From the NCBI GenBank assembly GCA_039679375.1, contig JBDKVA010000153.1, positions 1 through 37,468 of the forward strand: DNA of 37,468 bases, read 5' to 3'. The notes below the pieces were generated by a model. The model was given only the letters and a program-made list of their open reading frames with translations. It searched no databases and was not told the origin of the DNA. This stretch comes from JBDKVA01 sp039679375 (GTDB lineage Bacteria; Bacillota; Clostridia; Acetivibrionales; DTU013). The stretch's first letter is position 1. Each line of letters starts with the position of its first letter. This document shows, one piece after another, positions 9,948 through 18,773 of the stretch. Position numbers and translations under genes: made by a program.

Positions 9948-10841
9948 TCAGCCTTTTAACGAGCCGAGCATGACGCCTTTATCAAAGTACTTCTGCAAAA
10001 AAGGATACATAATCAATACGGGCAGGGATGAGACAATGATGACCGCATATTTTAAAAGATGCTTCAGCTGCTCCATTTCAGCAAGCTTTTCATCCGACAC
10101 CCGGCCGGACATAGCCATGCTCATCTGATCCGTAACTAGAATCTGACGCAAAAAAATCTGAAGCGGTTTTTTACTTGTATCCGAAATATAAATTAACGCA
10201 TCGAAATAGGAGTTCCAATGGCCCACCCCATAATAAAGAACCATAACGCCTATTAAAGCCTTGGAAAGAGGAAGAATAATTTTTATGAAAGTCTGAGCCA
10301 CAGTACATCCATCAATTAATGCCGCTTCCTCCAGGCCCTTTGGTACATTTTGAAAAAATGTAGAGGCCACGATCATATTATAAACGCTGAGCGAGCCGGA
10401 TATGATCAATACCAGTCTGCTGTCGATCAGACCTAAATTCTTGACCAATAAATACGAGGGTATTAAGCCACCTGAAAAGTACATGGTAATTACGAAAAAA
10501 GTTAATATAATACCTCTCAAGGGTAGGGTCTTCCTTGAAATGGCATACCCTGACGTCAATGTCAGGAAGAGGTTGAGCAGTGTACCGAAAACAGTATAAA
10601 AAATCGTATTTCCGTAGCCGATCATAATATTTTTATCCATAAATACTCTTCTGTAGCCGGCAAATGTAATACCCTTCGGATACAGCCAGACTTGTCCCGA
10701 ACCTACGAGGCTGGGATCACTGATAGAGCAGGATACTATGTAGATCAGCGGATAAAGGACAATCAATGTCAGCAAGCTTACAGTTAATAAATTGATTATG
10801 CTGAAAATCCGATCGCCCCTGGTTTCTTTTATTTGTACCAT
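9948..10841 (-). CDS. Carbohydrate ABC transporter permease (LplC/MalG type)
   Basis: A 297-residue membrane protein with about six hydrophobic helices; the first is near residues 15-40 (IINLLTVSLLTLIVLYPLIY). The EAA loop that docks on the ATPase is clear at EEAALIDGCTVAQTFIKIILP. The C-terminal LMYPFLQKYFDKGVMLGSLKG is the usual ending of the LplC/YtcP branch. GGGAGG lies 8 bases before the ATG. It follows the other permease gene by 18 bases, so the two are almost certainly co-transcribed and form the heterodimeric channel. Import of oligosaccharides released by the downstream lyase is inferred from context. Confidence 0.93.
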   Translation of the reverse strand: MVQIKETRGDRIFSIINLLTVSLLTLIVLYPLIYIVSCSISDPSLVGSGQVWLYPKGITFAGYRRVFMDKNIMIGYGNTIFYTVFGTLLNLFLTLTSGYAISRKTLPLRGIILTFFVITMYFSGGLIPSYLLVKNLGLIDSRLVLIISGSLSVYNMIVASTFFQNVPKGLEEAALIDGCTVAQTFIKIILPLSKALIGVMVLYYGVGHWNSYFDALIYISDTSKKPLQIFLRQILVTDQMSMAMSGRVSDEKLAEMEQLKHLLKYAVIIVSSLPVLIMYPFLQKYFDKGVMLGSLKG

Positions 10842-10859
10842 GACTATTGCCTCCCTTGA

Positions 10860-11798
10860 TCAGAACAATGATGTCTCATTCACTCTTCGAGCAATCAAAT
10901 TAACTATTATAAGAAGAATGCCGTTGATTATACTATTAAATAACCCTACTGCCGACGCAAAGCTGTAGTTGCCTGAAATGAGCCCCCTCCTGTAGACATA
11001 CGTGGAAATAACCTCCGACGCCTGCAGGTTCAGATCATTTTGCAATAGAAATGCTTTTTCAAAACCTACGTTCACAATACTCCCGATGCTTAAAATAAGT
11101 AAAATAACAATAGTAGGCTTGATAGTAGGCAGATTTATATGCCAGATCCGCTGAATACGGTTTGCTCCGTCAATTGTAGCCGCTTCATGCAATTCCTGGT
11201 TTACTGCTGATAGAGCTGCCAGATAAATAATCGCTCCCCATCCCATTTCCTGCCATACTCCCGACCAGACGTAAATGTGTTTGAATGCTTCGGGCTGAAT
11301 CATAAAATACTGTTTTTCAAAGCCCAGATTTTCAATTGCAAAGTTAACAATTCCAGCCGTGGGAGACAGCATAATTATAATAATGCCAGCCATGACGACT
11401 GTAGAAATAAAATGAGGCGCATACAGCACAGTCTGCATAAATTTTTGATACTTATGACTGCCTACTTCATTCAACATTAGTGCAAGTATGATTGGAAAAG
11501 GGAAACCAATTACAGTTGAATATACAGCAATTTCAAGAGTATTTCTTATAACCGGCCAAAAATAATAACCCCCGATAAAGTTTGCAAAATGTTGCAGCCC
11601 AACCCATTTGCTCCCCCAAATGCCAAGCGCTCCGTTGAAATCTTTGAATGCTATCTGCAAGCCATACATCGGAATATATTTAAATACAAATATATAGATG
11701 ATAGACGGTAAAAGGAAAAGATAATATGTTCTGTGTTTTAAAATATCAGTCCATAAGGACCTTTTTTGTATTTCAATATTAGCCGTCATTATTTTCAT
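10860..11798 (-). CDS. Carbohydrate ABC transporter permease (LplB/MalF type)
   Basis: A 312-residue integral membrane protein and the first gene of the minus-strand operon. It has the LplB-type start (YYLFLLPSIIYIFVFKYIPMYGLQIAFKDF), several further hydrophobic helices, and an EAA loop at HEAATIDGANRIQRIWHINLP. It ends with the family-typical IARRVNETSLF. The GGGGAG site before the ATG at 11798 supports this start rather than the Met three residues in. It pairs with the LplC-like permease gene 18 bases downstream. The divergent membrane-bound AraC-type regulator at 12271 is the usual partner of such transporters and likely controls the promoter in 11799-12270. Confidence 0.93.
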   Translation of the reverse strand: MKIMTANIEIQKRSLWTDILKHRTYYLFLLPSIIYIFVFKYIPMYGLQIAFKDFNGALGIWGSKWVGLQHFANFIGGYYFWPVIRNTLEIAVYSTVIGFPFPIILALMLNEVGSHKYQKFMQTVLYAPHFISTVVMAGIIIIMLSPTAGIVNFAIENLGFEKQYFMIQPEAFKHIYVWSGVWQEMGWGAIIYLAALSAVNQELHEAATIDGANRIQRIWHINLPTIKPTIVILLILSIGSIVNVGFEKAFLLQNDLNLQASEVISTYVYRRGLISGNYSFASAVGLFNSIINGILLIIVNLIARRVNETSLF

Positions 11799-12270
11799 TA
11801 ATAATAATCTCCCCCTCTGATTGCCAGTCGGATTTTATCCGGATCAATAACGTCATATTCATAATGGCATGGCAGCTGAGGATTAACAATCGTAATATTG
11901 TGCAGCAGATCGGTAAAAAGCGTATGCAGTAAAGAAAATGAGCAATATCTTAAAAAAATACTAATCCCATGCACATTATTCTTGTTGAAATACCTGATAT
12001 TTAAATATATTATCAAGACGAAAGAATGAAAACAATCGGCATATCATTATGATGGGCAAAAAAATTAGAACAGAAAGCTTTATAGTTTACAGCAATATTT
12101 AACGAGTTTATAATTTTATTAAGAGCTATATACATTGAAAAAAAGAATTGGAGCACAAGTTTTTTCATATGTGTTACCTTGATTTAATGTTGAACAAATT
12201 TTATTCATTCATTAGTCAAAATCATTTGTTCAACTTATATAATCATAATTTTTGACAGCAGGTAAAAAAT
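11799..12270. other. Divergent intergenic region between transporter operon and AraC/YesN regulator
   Basis: These 472 bases have no convincing gene. They hold the MITE-like element at 12127-12241, a short perfect palindrome ATCATtATGAT at 12043-12053 that could be a regulator half-site pair, and a TATAAT at 12238-12243 that straddles the right edge of the element and points toward the regulator gene. I could not find well-spaced -35 boxes in either direction. The operon promoter must lie here because both flanking genes start at its edges. Confidence 0.6.
12127..12241 (+). repeat. MITE-like element, left copy
   Basis: About 115 AT-rich bases with imperfect terminal inverted repeats. The element starts TATATACATTGAAAAAAA, and its other end read in reverse starts TATATAAGTTGAACAAA. 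Inside is a second inverted pair, GTTGAACAAAT at 12189-12199 and ATTTGTTCAAC at 12224-12234, 24 bases apart. A near copy in the opposite orientation lies at 28731-28843; 46 consecutive bases (12161-12206) are identical between them. The TA-rich ends recall MITEs mobilised by IS630/Tc1-type transposases, which duplicate TA, but no such transposase is in the window. Confidence 0.7.
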
Positions 12271-14451
12271 ATGTCGGCAAAAAACTTTCTAATTAAATAT
12301 AACTACCTGATACGGCTGGTGAACAGCCTCTTCCTGTCATTGTTCATTCCTGCAATTATTTTTGGTTTTGTAATTATCAGCAGTGCCTATAACGAAGTCA
12401 TACATAGAAACGAGGATTACTACCGGAAAACAACCGCATCTTTTTATAAGTATTTTCAGGACCAGCTCAATATGTTAAAGTATAAAGCCGTTATTATTTC
12501 AGATGAAAGAACGGCAGAAGAAAGCAGGTTTAAAAAAGAATTAATTGAATCAAACCCATATTATTATATTAATGCTGTCAATAATCTGGCTAATTATAAA
12601 GTCGGATTGCCTCTTTCCAGCGAGCTGTGTTTGTATTACAAAAATACGGATTATATTATCAGTTCTTCCTACAAATATGCGATGACTGACTTTATTAATA
12701 TATATACAGGTAATTCCCGCGAACTTGCGCCATTAATAAAAAATTTCTTTACTATCAGCGACAAAAATATGAAAATACTATCAACATTCAATGATAAAAG
12801 CAGCCAGTCAGGCTGTCTGTTTGTTGGAATACCTATAGTTATGTACAATAGATACGAAGCGCTTGTTTTTTATATCCTGAGAAGTGATTCGATCAATACT
12901 TCATTATTTGGTACACAAAGTTCGGGACAGCTTGAGTTTTGTGTGTTCGCAAATGATGGTAAACTTCTTTTTACAAACAGGCAACCGAACCCTTCTATGC
13001 TTCAGGACAAAGCGTTTCACGAATTTCTCACAAATAAGGATAAATCGTTCATGAATTATTTTGATCACGTTAAAAGTTATGCCTTATTTAAAGTGCAGGA
13101 TTATTCAAGCAAAATGGTGTTCGTATCCATCGTGCCGCACGATGAAATTGAAGAGGGCCTGATAAATTTCTATCGTACAATCTTCAATATTTCAATTTTT
13201 ATGGCTATTGGGTTTATCATTGCTTTAGTAATGACCGTTTATATCAATTATAAACCAATATTGAAGATTGTCCGAAAGATTAAAAGTCCTAATGGCAATA
13301 AAGATGTAAAGAGCGAAATGAATATCATTACCGGGACACTGGAACGTATGGAAAATGTAGTATCAAGACAATCCTCCATGTTGATGGATTACCTGCTGGG
13401 GAATCTTCTCTACGCCAATCCTATCAGGCAGGAAGAGGCGGAAAGTATGGATATAAACCTACGGGAAGGAAGCTATTGCGTTCTGACAATATCCGGGCTT
13501 AAAATGGACTCTGCTTGCAGGGCCCGGCTCTCAGAGCTGTCGCTTATCAAATGCAATACAAATATCTATATAACCGATGATCTTTATAAAAACTGTATTG
13601 TTATAATATGCATATTAAAAGATACAAGCATTCTTCAGTCTCTTATACAGCATATTAAGTGTCAGCTGCTTTCCCAGTATGGCCTGGAATATCACATTGG
13701 TGTAGGCCATACGGTGTCACAGCTGGATGATATCCGCAAATCATATCTAAATGCACTTTCTTCCATGGATCCATCTCCCATTTCCGTCCAAGCCTTCGAT
13801 ATGTCCTCTATTGAAGGTTATCCAACAGAAGATATCATATATTTCCTACAGTATGTCCAAAATGGTTCTGAAGATAGTGCCCAAAAATCTTTGCAAAAAA
13901 TAACACAATATATAACAGAGAAAGTAGATACAGTCCTCCTGCAGCGATATATATGCTACGATGTACTCACATCCTATATTAAATGTATTCAGCAAATCAT
14001 GGTTCCTCTTGACAAACATGAAATTGAAGAATTGCTGATGCATGCTAATGCTCCTGATTTGCTGAATGCAATTTCCATCTCTGTGAAGCATGTTTGTAAT
14101 GAAGTGTCTGAAAAAAATCAAAATATATACAGTATGCGCCAAAAGGAAATCACCGACTATGTGAATAATAATTTTACAGACCCGGACATTTGCAGGACAC
14201 AGGTTGCAGACTACTTCGGTATTTCGGTGCATACCCTCTCGCGTGTTTTTAAGGATACAATCGGCATAGGTTTCAAGGAATATATCTCAATGAAACGTAT
14301 TGAGCATGCAAAACATTTATTGATGACTACCGAAAAAAGTGTTTCCGAAATCACTGTTGAAACAGGATTTGATGATCCAAACTATTTTTCAAAGCTTTTT
14401 AAAGCTAATTATAACGTTTCTCCCAGTAATTTTAGAAAGGAACAAAAGTAA
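12271..14451 (+). CDS. Membrane-bound AraC-family transcriptional regulator (YesN-like, extracellular sensor)
   Basis: A 726-residue regulator. One membrane helix lies near residues 13-40 (LVNSLFLSLFIPAIIFGFVIIS) and a second near 305-327 (IFMAIGFIIALVMTVYI). The roughly 265 residues between them form an extracytoplasmic sensor. A cytoplasmic middle part follows, and the last 105 residues are a two-helix-turn-helix AraC domain (VADYFGISVHTLSRVFK, then IEHAKHLLMTTEKSVSEI and FDDPNYFSKLFKANYNVSP). AGG lies 8 bases before the ATG. Proteins of this architecture usually sit beside LplABC-type transporters and switch them on when an oligosaccharide is sensed outside. It is divergent from the transporter/lyase operon and convergent with the SDR gene. 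Confidence 0.9.
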   Translation: MSAKNFLIKYNYLIRLVNSLFLSLFIPAIIFGFVIISSAYNEVIHRNEDYYRKTTASFYKYFQDQLNMLKYKAVIISDERTAEESRFKKELIESNPYYYINAVNNLANYKVGLPLSSELCLYYKNTDYIISSSYKYAMTDFINIYTGNSRELAPLIKNFFTISDKNMKILSTFNDKSSQSGCLFVGIPIVMYNRYEALVFYILRSDSINTSLFGTQSSGQLEFCVFANDGKLLFTNRQPNPSMLQDKAFHEFLTNKDKSFMNYFDHVKSYALFKVQDYSSKMVFVSIVPHDEIEEGLINFYRTIFNISIFMAIGFIIALVMTVYINYKPILKIVRKIKSPNGNKDVKSEMNIITGTLERMENVVSRQSSMLMDYLLGNLLYANPIRQEEAESMDINLREGSYCVLTISGLKMDSACRARLSELSLIKCNTNIYITDDLYKNCIVIICILKDTSILQSLIQHIKCQLLSQYGLEYHIGVGHTVSQLDDIRKSYLNALSSMDPSPISVQAFDMSSIEGYPTEDIIYFLQYVQNGSEDSAQKSLQKITQYITEKVDTVLLQRYICYDVLTSYIKCIQQIMVPLDKHEIEELLMHANAPDLLNAISISVKHVCNEVSEKNQNIYSMRQKEITDYVNNNFTDPDICRTQVADYFGISVHTLSRVFKDTIGIGFKEYISMKRIEHAKHLLMTTEKSVSEITVETGFDDPNYFSKLFKANYNVSPSNFRKEQK

Positions 14452-14522
14452 TTATCATCTTTATACCCCATGTCCAAACAATTTTCTTATGTATCTGAAT
14501 ACATTTGCAGAGCCGCAGCATT

Positions 14523-15314
14523 CTACCAGGCGGTCCACCCGCCGTCAACCGTTATATTCGTTCCTGTCATAAAGGTGGAGGCATCCGATGCAAGAAGCAA
14601 TACAGCTCCTACTATTTCTCTTGCAGTACCGACCTTTTTTAGCATTGTTTTGTTTTTAAGCTGATTCAGGAATTCCTCCGGAGGCAACTTCGAGGGAGCC
14701 GGGAAAGGTCCGGGAGTAATACTGTTCACACGTATATTTTTCGAAGCAAGGTGTGCTGCACAGTATCTGGTAAGCTGCAAAACCGCTGCCTTACCGGCCC
14801 CGTAATTCACCGGATTGTTCTGTCCGCTGTTTCCGTAAATTCCAGGATCCGGTGAAACAACACCATACATGGAACCAAAATTGATAATATTTCCACAGCC
14901 GGTTTCTTCGAAATAGGCAATGGCCTCCCTTGTGCATCTGAAGGTTACACCTGCCGCTCCGTCCAGCCCTTTTGCCCAATCCTCGTCGGACATCCTGTCG
15001 ATCGTGCCCGTGGCACCATATCCGGCCCCATATGTTGCACAGTTGATCAGCACATTGATCTTCCCGAATTTTTCCCTGGTCTTTCTGAACATGTCCTTTA
15101 TGGAATCCGTGTTCGCCACGTCGCATTTCAAGCTGTACAACCTGTCATAGGTCTTTCCTGGCCCAACAATCTCTTCCGGTTTCTTTTCAGCGACATCCGC
15201 GACTGCCACCGACGCCCCGAATTCCAGGAGTCCTTCGGTTATTGCCGATCCCAGATAACCCGCTCCGCCTGTAATGATCACAACCTTGTCTTTCATTGAA
15301 AATAAATCCTTCAT
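14523..15314 (-). CDS. SDR-family NAD(P)-dependent oxidoreductase
   Basis: A 263-residue classical short-chain dehydrogenase. The nucleotide-binding TGGAGYLG is at 15-22, CDVAN at 64-68, NCATYGAG at 91-98 (in place of the usual NNAG), the catalytic Ser is S148 and the YxxxK pair is Y171/K175. PG at 201-202 and the C-terminal VDGGW are also typical. AGGAGG before the ATG at 15314 supports this start over Met7. It is the last of three minus-strand genes, 24 bases after the lyase/aldolase gene. Relatives include gluconate and 2-keto-3-deoxy-sugar dehydrogenases such as KduD, so oxidation or reduction of a sugar-acid intermediate is plausible but not proven. Confidence 0.9.
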   Translation of the reverse strand: MKDLFSMKDKVVIITGGAGYLGSAITEGLLEFGASVAVADVAEKKPEEIVGPGKTYDRLYSLKCDVANTDSIKDMFRKTREKFGKINVLINCATYGAGYGATGTIDRMSDEDWAKGLDGAAGVTFRCTREAIAYFEETGCGNIINFGSMYGVVSPDPGIYGNSGQNNPVNYGAGKAAVLQLTRYCAAHLASKNIRVNSITPGPFPAPSKLPPEEFLNQLKNKTMLKKVGTAREIVGAVLLLASDASTFMTGTNITVDGGWTAW

Positions 15315-15338
15315 AGTTTCAGCCTCCTAATACAAAGT

Positions 15339-16235
15339 TTAAAGATACAATTCTTCAAACTTTAATGCTCTGATTTCGCTTCTGAACGCTTCCTGCTCAG
15401 ACGGAGTAAATCTTTTAAGGGGATATGTACAATATCCGGCATCAAAGCCAAGCATCTCCAGCATATCTTTTACACCATTTAAAACGCCATGCTTCAATAA
15501 AACCCGTATTACCCTGTTTGCTTTATACTGTGCTTCCTGTGCGCCCTTGATATCTCCAGAGGTAAAACAGTCATATATTTTTACAAACACTTTTGGCATA
15601 AGATTATACGTTGCACCGATTCCCCCATCCGCACCCATTGTCAGACCACATAACAATGTCTCATCCGGACCGTTAATAACATTAATATCGCCGCCGTTAA
15701 GCTCTTTTATCTTTCTCATCTCAAAGTAGTCATAGCTGGTCCACTTCAAACCCGTCATATTCCTGATGCTTAGCATCTTTTCAACCAGTTCCGCCTTGAT
15801 TGCCATCCCGGACAAAGGGGATGCATACATGAGAAGAGGAACATCCGATGAGTTGGACAGTGCCTGATAATACTGCATGATCTCCCGTTCACCATAACCG
15901 TAAAAAAACGGAGGTACCGAAGAAATTGCATCAACTCCGATGTCGGAAGCATGTTTTGCCAGATCCTGCGCGGTCCTCAAATCGATAGCACCTATATGGG
16001 ATATGACGCAAGCTCTTCCTTTCACCTCATCTACAGAAATTTCCGCCATCGCCTTCCTGGCCTCAGGCTTCATAATCGTCCCTTCACCGGTTGCTCCACA
16101 AATATAGAAGCCTTTGCAGCCCGCTTCCAGCTGCCAGTTGATCAACCTTCTCAAGCATTTTTCTTTTACCGATCCATCTTCGTTCAATGGACTCACAATA
16201 GCAGGCATAATACCTGTAAACTTTACATTATTCAA
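15339..16235 (-). CDS. DapA/NanA-family lyase (dihydrodipicolinate synthase / N-acetylneuraminate lyase superfamily)
   Basis: A class I aldolase-type enzyme. Numbered from an upstream in-frame GTG at 16265 it has the GATGEG motif at 57-62, the conserved Tyr at 147 (MYASPLSG), the Schiff-base Lys at 174 (GLKWTS) and a GADGGIGATYNLMP loop at 211-224. The last motif and the C-terminal LGFDAGYCTYPL lean toward the N-acetylneuraminate lyase branch rather than true DapA. I chose the TTG at 16235 because GGGGG precedes it by about 8 bases and the conserved domain (VKFTGIMPAIV) starts at once; the GTG would add ten residues and lacks a clear site. It lies between the aminotransferase and SDR genes, so it probably cleaves a 2-keto-3-deoxy sugar acid or sialic-like acid. 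Substrate uncertain. Confidence 0.88.
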   Translation of the reverse strand: MNNVKFTGIMPAIVSPLNEDGSVKEKCLRRLINWQLEAGCKGFYICGATGEGTIMKPEARKAMAEISVDEVKGRACVISHIGAIDLRTAQDLAKHASDIGVDAISSVPPFFYGYGEREIMQYYQALSNSSDVPLLMYASPLSGMAIKAELVEKMLSIRNMTGLKWTSYDYFEMRKIKELNGGDINVINGPDETLLCGLTMGADGGIGATYNLMPKVFVKIYDCFTSGDIKGAQEAQYKANRVIRVLLKHGVLNGVKDMLEMLGFDAGYCTYPLKRFTPSEQEAFRSEIRALKFEELYL

Positions 16236-16279
16236 AACAATAGCCCCCAATCTGAAATTTATCACACAGCCCTATCGCA

Positions 16280-17614
16280 TTAATTAAGCCTTCTGAAACC
16301 CGTATGGGCTACAGGTCCCTTCAGCATCCCGCTTATCCGGTCATTTTTTATTGCCAGCGCAATTTCGCCGAACACTTCATCAATAGCCTGATCATACTTT
16401 TGAACCACCTCTCCGGTATGCGCTGCCGTAGGATAAAAAGCCCCGGTTCCAAGGAAGCCTCTCTCAAGCATCATCTGAGTATAAAGTGTACGAAGCATTT
16501 CACTTTTTTCATGCCTGAAGCTGAAATGCGCCAGGCAGGGATATCCGTCTCCGGTTGAAATATCAAGGCCATGCTGCGACGCACGCATCTTCCATGAATC
16601 TGCAACCATGCTGCCTATCATTGCAGCATGTTCACTTGCCTTTACCGCCTTCATTTTTTTCAAGGTTGCAAGCGCTGCTACAGGCCCGACGCTTTCCGTC
16701 CAGTATGTGCTGCTTACAAATGATTTGTGTGCTCCATCCATGGCTTCTTTTGTGCCGATGACGGCACCTATGGGATATCCGTTGCCCATTGCTTTAGCAA
16801 AAAAAGCCATATCAGGATGAATGCCAAGTTTCAGATGCGATCCCCCATAAGTAAGCCTCCAGCCTATTGTTATTTCATCAAAGAGCAAAAGAGCCCCGCA
16901 CTTGTGGGTTTTCTCCCTGACATATTCCAAAAAGCCGGGTTCCGGGTCATTGTACCTGCACGGTTCCATTATTACCGCTGCAAGTTTGTCTCCCGCCTTG
17001 TCAAGGATTGCCTGAAATCCTTCTCTATCATTATATTTGAAGGCATATGCCGTATTTCTTAGTTCCGCAGGTACTCCAAGCGGTTCCAATCCGGGCAGCA
17101 GGTGTCCTCTCAGCCCGTCACTTTCACCCAGATTGACAGACAGATACCAGTCATGCCATCCATGATAACCGCATATGGCTATTACCGAGCGGTCTGTCGT
17201 TGCCCTTGCAATTCGGACTGCAACAGCCCCGATTTCTCCTCCCGAGCGTGCAAACCTTACCTGCTCCGCCCAGGGGTGAATATCGCAAAGCAGCTCCGCC
17301 AACTCCACTTCCTCCGGCGGATTCAAAGTACACATGCTTCCAAGATCGATGCGTTTTTTTACCGCACTGTTTACATCCGGGTCGGAGAATCCAAGCAGGC
17401 ACGCGCCTATTCCATTGGTCGCCATGTCATAATAATGCTTTCCATCCAGGTCCCAGGCCTCACAACCGGCAGCCTTACTGAAATATGCCGGCCATTGGTC
17501 CGGTGCCAGCATTTCAGGCCTTTTACTCAGTAGCTGCGTCCCACCCGGAATAATTGTCTTAGCTTTCAAATAAAGCTCCTGTGTCAAATTCTTTTTATTT
17601 GACTGCTCTGTCAT
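16280..17614 (-). CDS. Class III PLP-dependent aminotransferase (glutamate-1-semialdehyde aminomutase-like)
   Basis: A 444-residue fold-type I PLP enzyme: IIPGGTQLLSKRP near residue 21, RFARSGGEIGA at 120-130, GYHGWHDW at 149-156, the cofactor-ring Asp at D246 (LLLFDEITIGWR) and the PLP Lys at K274 (FFAKAMGNGYP). The reading frame stays open upstream to 18097, but AAGGAA sits just before the ATG at 17614 and the extra 161 codons lie antisense to the divergent regulator, so the short start is right. It leads a three-gene operon with a DapA/NanA-type lyase and an SDR. Besides tetrapyrrole synthesis, the family includes amino-sugar and amino-acid transaminases; with no heme genes nearby, a role in amino-sugar or sugar-acid metabolism is more likely. 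Substrate unknown. Confidence 0.88.
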   Translation of the reverse strand: MTEQSNKKNLTQELYLKAKTIIPGGTQLLSKRPEMLAPDQWPAYFSKAAGCEAWDLDGKHYYDMATNGIGACLLGFSDPDVNSAVKKRIDLGSMCTLNPPEEVELAELLCDIHPWAEQVRFARSGGEIGAVAVRIARATTDRSVIAICGYHGWHDWYLSVNLGESDGLRGHLLPGLEPLGVPAELRNTAYAFKYNDREGFQAILDKAGDKLAAVIMEPCRYNDPEPGFLEYVREKTHKCGALLLFDEITIGWRLTYGGSHLKLGIHPDMAFFAKAMGNGYPIGAVIGTKEAMDGAHKSFVSSTYWTESVGPVAALATLKKMKAVKASEHAAMIGSMVADSWKMRASQHGLDISTGDGYPCLAHFSFRHEKSEMLRTLYTQMMLERGFLGTGAFYPTAAHTGEVVQKYDQAIDEVFGEIALAIKNDRISGMLKGPVAHTGFRRLN

Positions 17615-17658
17615 ATGATTTTCCTTCTTTCCACTTGATGTGTAAGGTCTTTTTCGTA

Positions 17659-17677
17659 TTCTATATAGATTATAGAA
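17659..17677. promoter_or_regulatory. Palindrome in divergent AraC/aminotransferase promoter region
   Basis: TTCTATA at 17659-17665 is the exact inverse of TATAGAA at 17671-17677, with a 5-base centre. It lies 45 bases upstream of the aminotransferase start and 142 bases upstream of the divergent AraC-type gene, so it is placed like an operator for that regulator. Function is inferred from symmetry and position only. Confidence 0.4.
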
Positions 17678-17818
17678 TCTGTCAAAAACATTTGGTATTT
17701 CAAAAGCATTCCTTTTTGATAAATTTATGATTCGTTTTAATAATTTTCTTGTATAAACAAAATGGTAACTATATAATTGAAATATATAGCCTAGGTACCG
17801 GTAATAAGGAATACAGCC

Positions 17819-18709
17819 ATGAAGGAATATGCCGAATCCGCCAAAGAATGGAACATCAAAACCAGCATAGGACCGATTACTTTCAATATATCCGTCGATT
17901 ATGCCTTTTTCAACCAACCTGCCCAATCCAGCACAGAAAGACACAAGCATGCCACCTATGAATTCCATTTCATCATCAAAGGTACAGGAATCATATCCAC
18001 AGACGACATGCAGTTTGAGGCTGTTCCAGGCAGCTATTACATAGTACGCTCCGGCGTTTACCATATGCAAAAGGGTTCTGCCAAAGACCCGCTCCATAGA
18101 TATAGCTGCAAGTTTGACTATAATATAAAAAATAACGCCGGCGATTTTTATTCCGAAGAGGAGATAAAAAGCTTTGTATACCTATTGTCAAATATACAAT
18201 TCTATCATTGCGGAAATGCATCAGGCCAAATAGGGGATATAATCCATGAAATCCAGTCTGAATTGGTAAATGAGAACATGGGATACTATACAAAGGTTCA
18301 GTATCTTTTTTCTCTGCTCATGATAAACATCATCCGTGAAATGACCGCCAATTGCAGGTATGAGATAAAAGCGGCGCCAAGAATACTCATAAAGGACCGT
18401 ATCCATGTCATTGATAATTTCTTTGACTTCAATTACAGCCGCAAGGTGGCCATACAGGATTTGTGCAAGCTGGTGCACCTGAGCAAAAGCCAGTTGAACC
18501 GGATTTTGAAGGAAAAGTACAGCATGAGCTTTAAGCAAAAGCACATGGAAGTGCAAATAGAGCATGCCAAAAACATGCTCCTCCATTCGGATTTATCGAT
18601 CAGTGCCATATCGGAGAAAATCGGGTATACCTCCGAGAGCAATTTTACAGCCTTTTTCAAGCATGAAACCGGGATGAGCCCGAAGGAATACAGGAAGAGA
18701 CAGGCATAG
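17819..18709 (+). CDS. AraC-family transcriptional regulator with N-terminal cupin-like sensor
   Basis: A 296-residue soluble regulator. The N-terminal half has a cupin/AraC-binding look (HKHATYEFHFIIKGTG, then VPGSYYIVRSGVYHMQK, about residues 40-90). The C-terminal 100 residues are the AraC DNA-binding domain (VAIQDLCKLVHLSKSQLNRILKE, IEHAKNMLLHSDLSISAI, YTSESNFTAFFKHETGMSPKEY). AAGGAA lies 7 bases before the ATG. It is divergent from the aminotransferase-lyase-SDR operon, which it presumably controls in response to a small sugar-like ligand bound in the cupin. It differs from the membrane-bound AraC at 12271, so the uptake and metabolism operons seem to have separate sensors. Confidence 0.9.
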   Translation: MKEYAESAKEWNIKTSIGPITFNISVDYAFFNQPAQSSTERHKHATYEFHFIIKGTGIISTDDMQFEAVPGSYYIVRSGVYHMQKGSAKDPLHRYSCKFDYNIKNNAGDFYSEEEIKSFVYLLSNIQFYHCGNASGQIGDIIHEIQSELVNENMGYYTKVQYLFSLLMINIIREMTANCRYEIKAAPRILIKDRIHVIDNFFDFNYSRKVAIQDLCKLVHLSKSQLNRILKEKYSMSFKQKHMEVQIEHAKNMLLHSDLSISAISEKIGYTSESNFTAFFKHETGMSPKEYRKRQA

Positions 18710-18773
18710 CATTCTGAAAACCCCTTGAAAATATGACTATCATTCGATCTAAAACAAATTCATTAAACCATTT

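Noticed and set aside
11798..12016. 72-codon minus-strand ORF directly before the first permease gene
   Set aside because: No ribosome site, no family resemblance, and it lies in a promoter region.
17615..18097. 161-codon upstream extension of the aminotransferase
   Set aside because: It is antisense to the divergent AraC gene, and the ATG at 17614 has a good ribosome site and the family-typical start.
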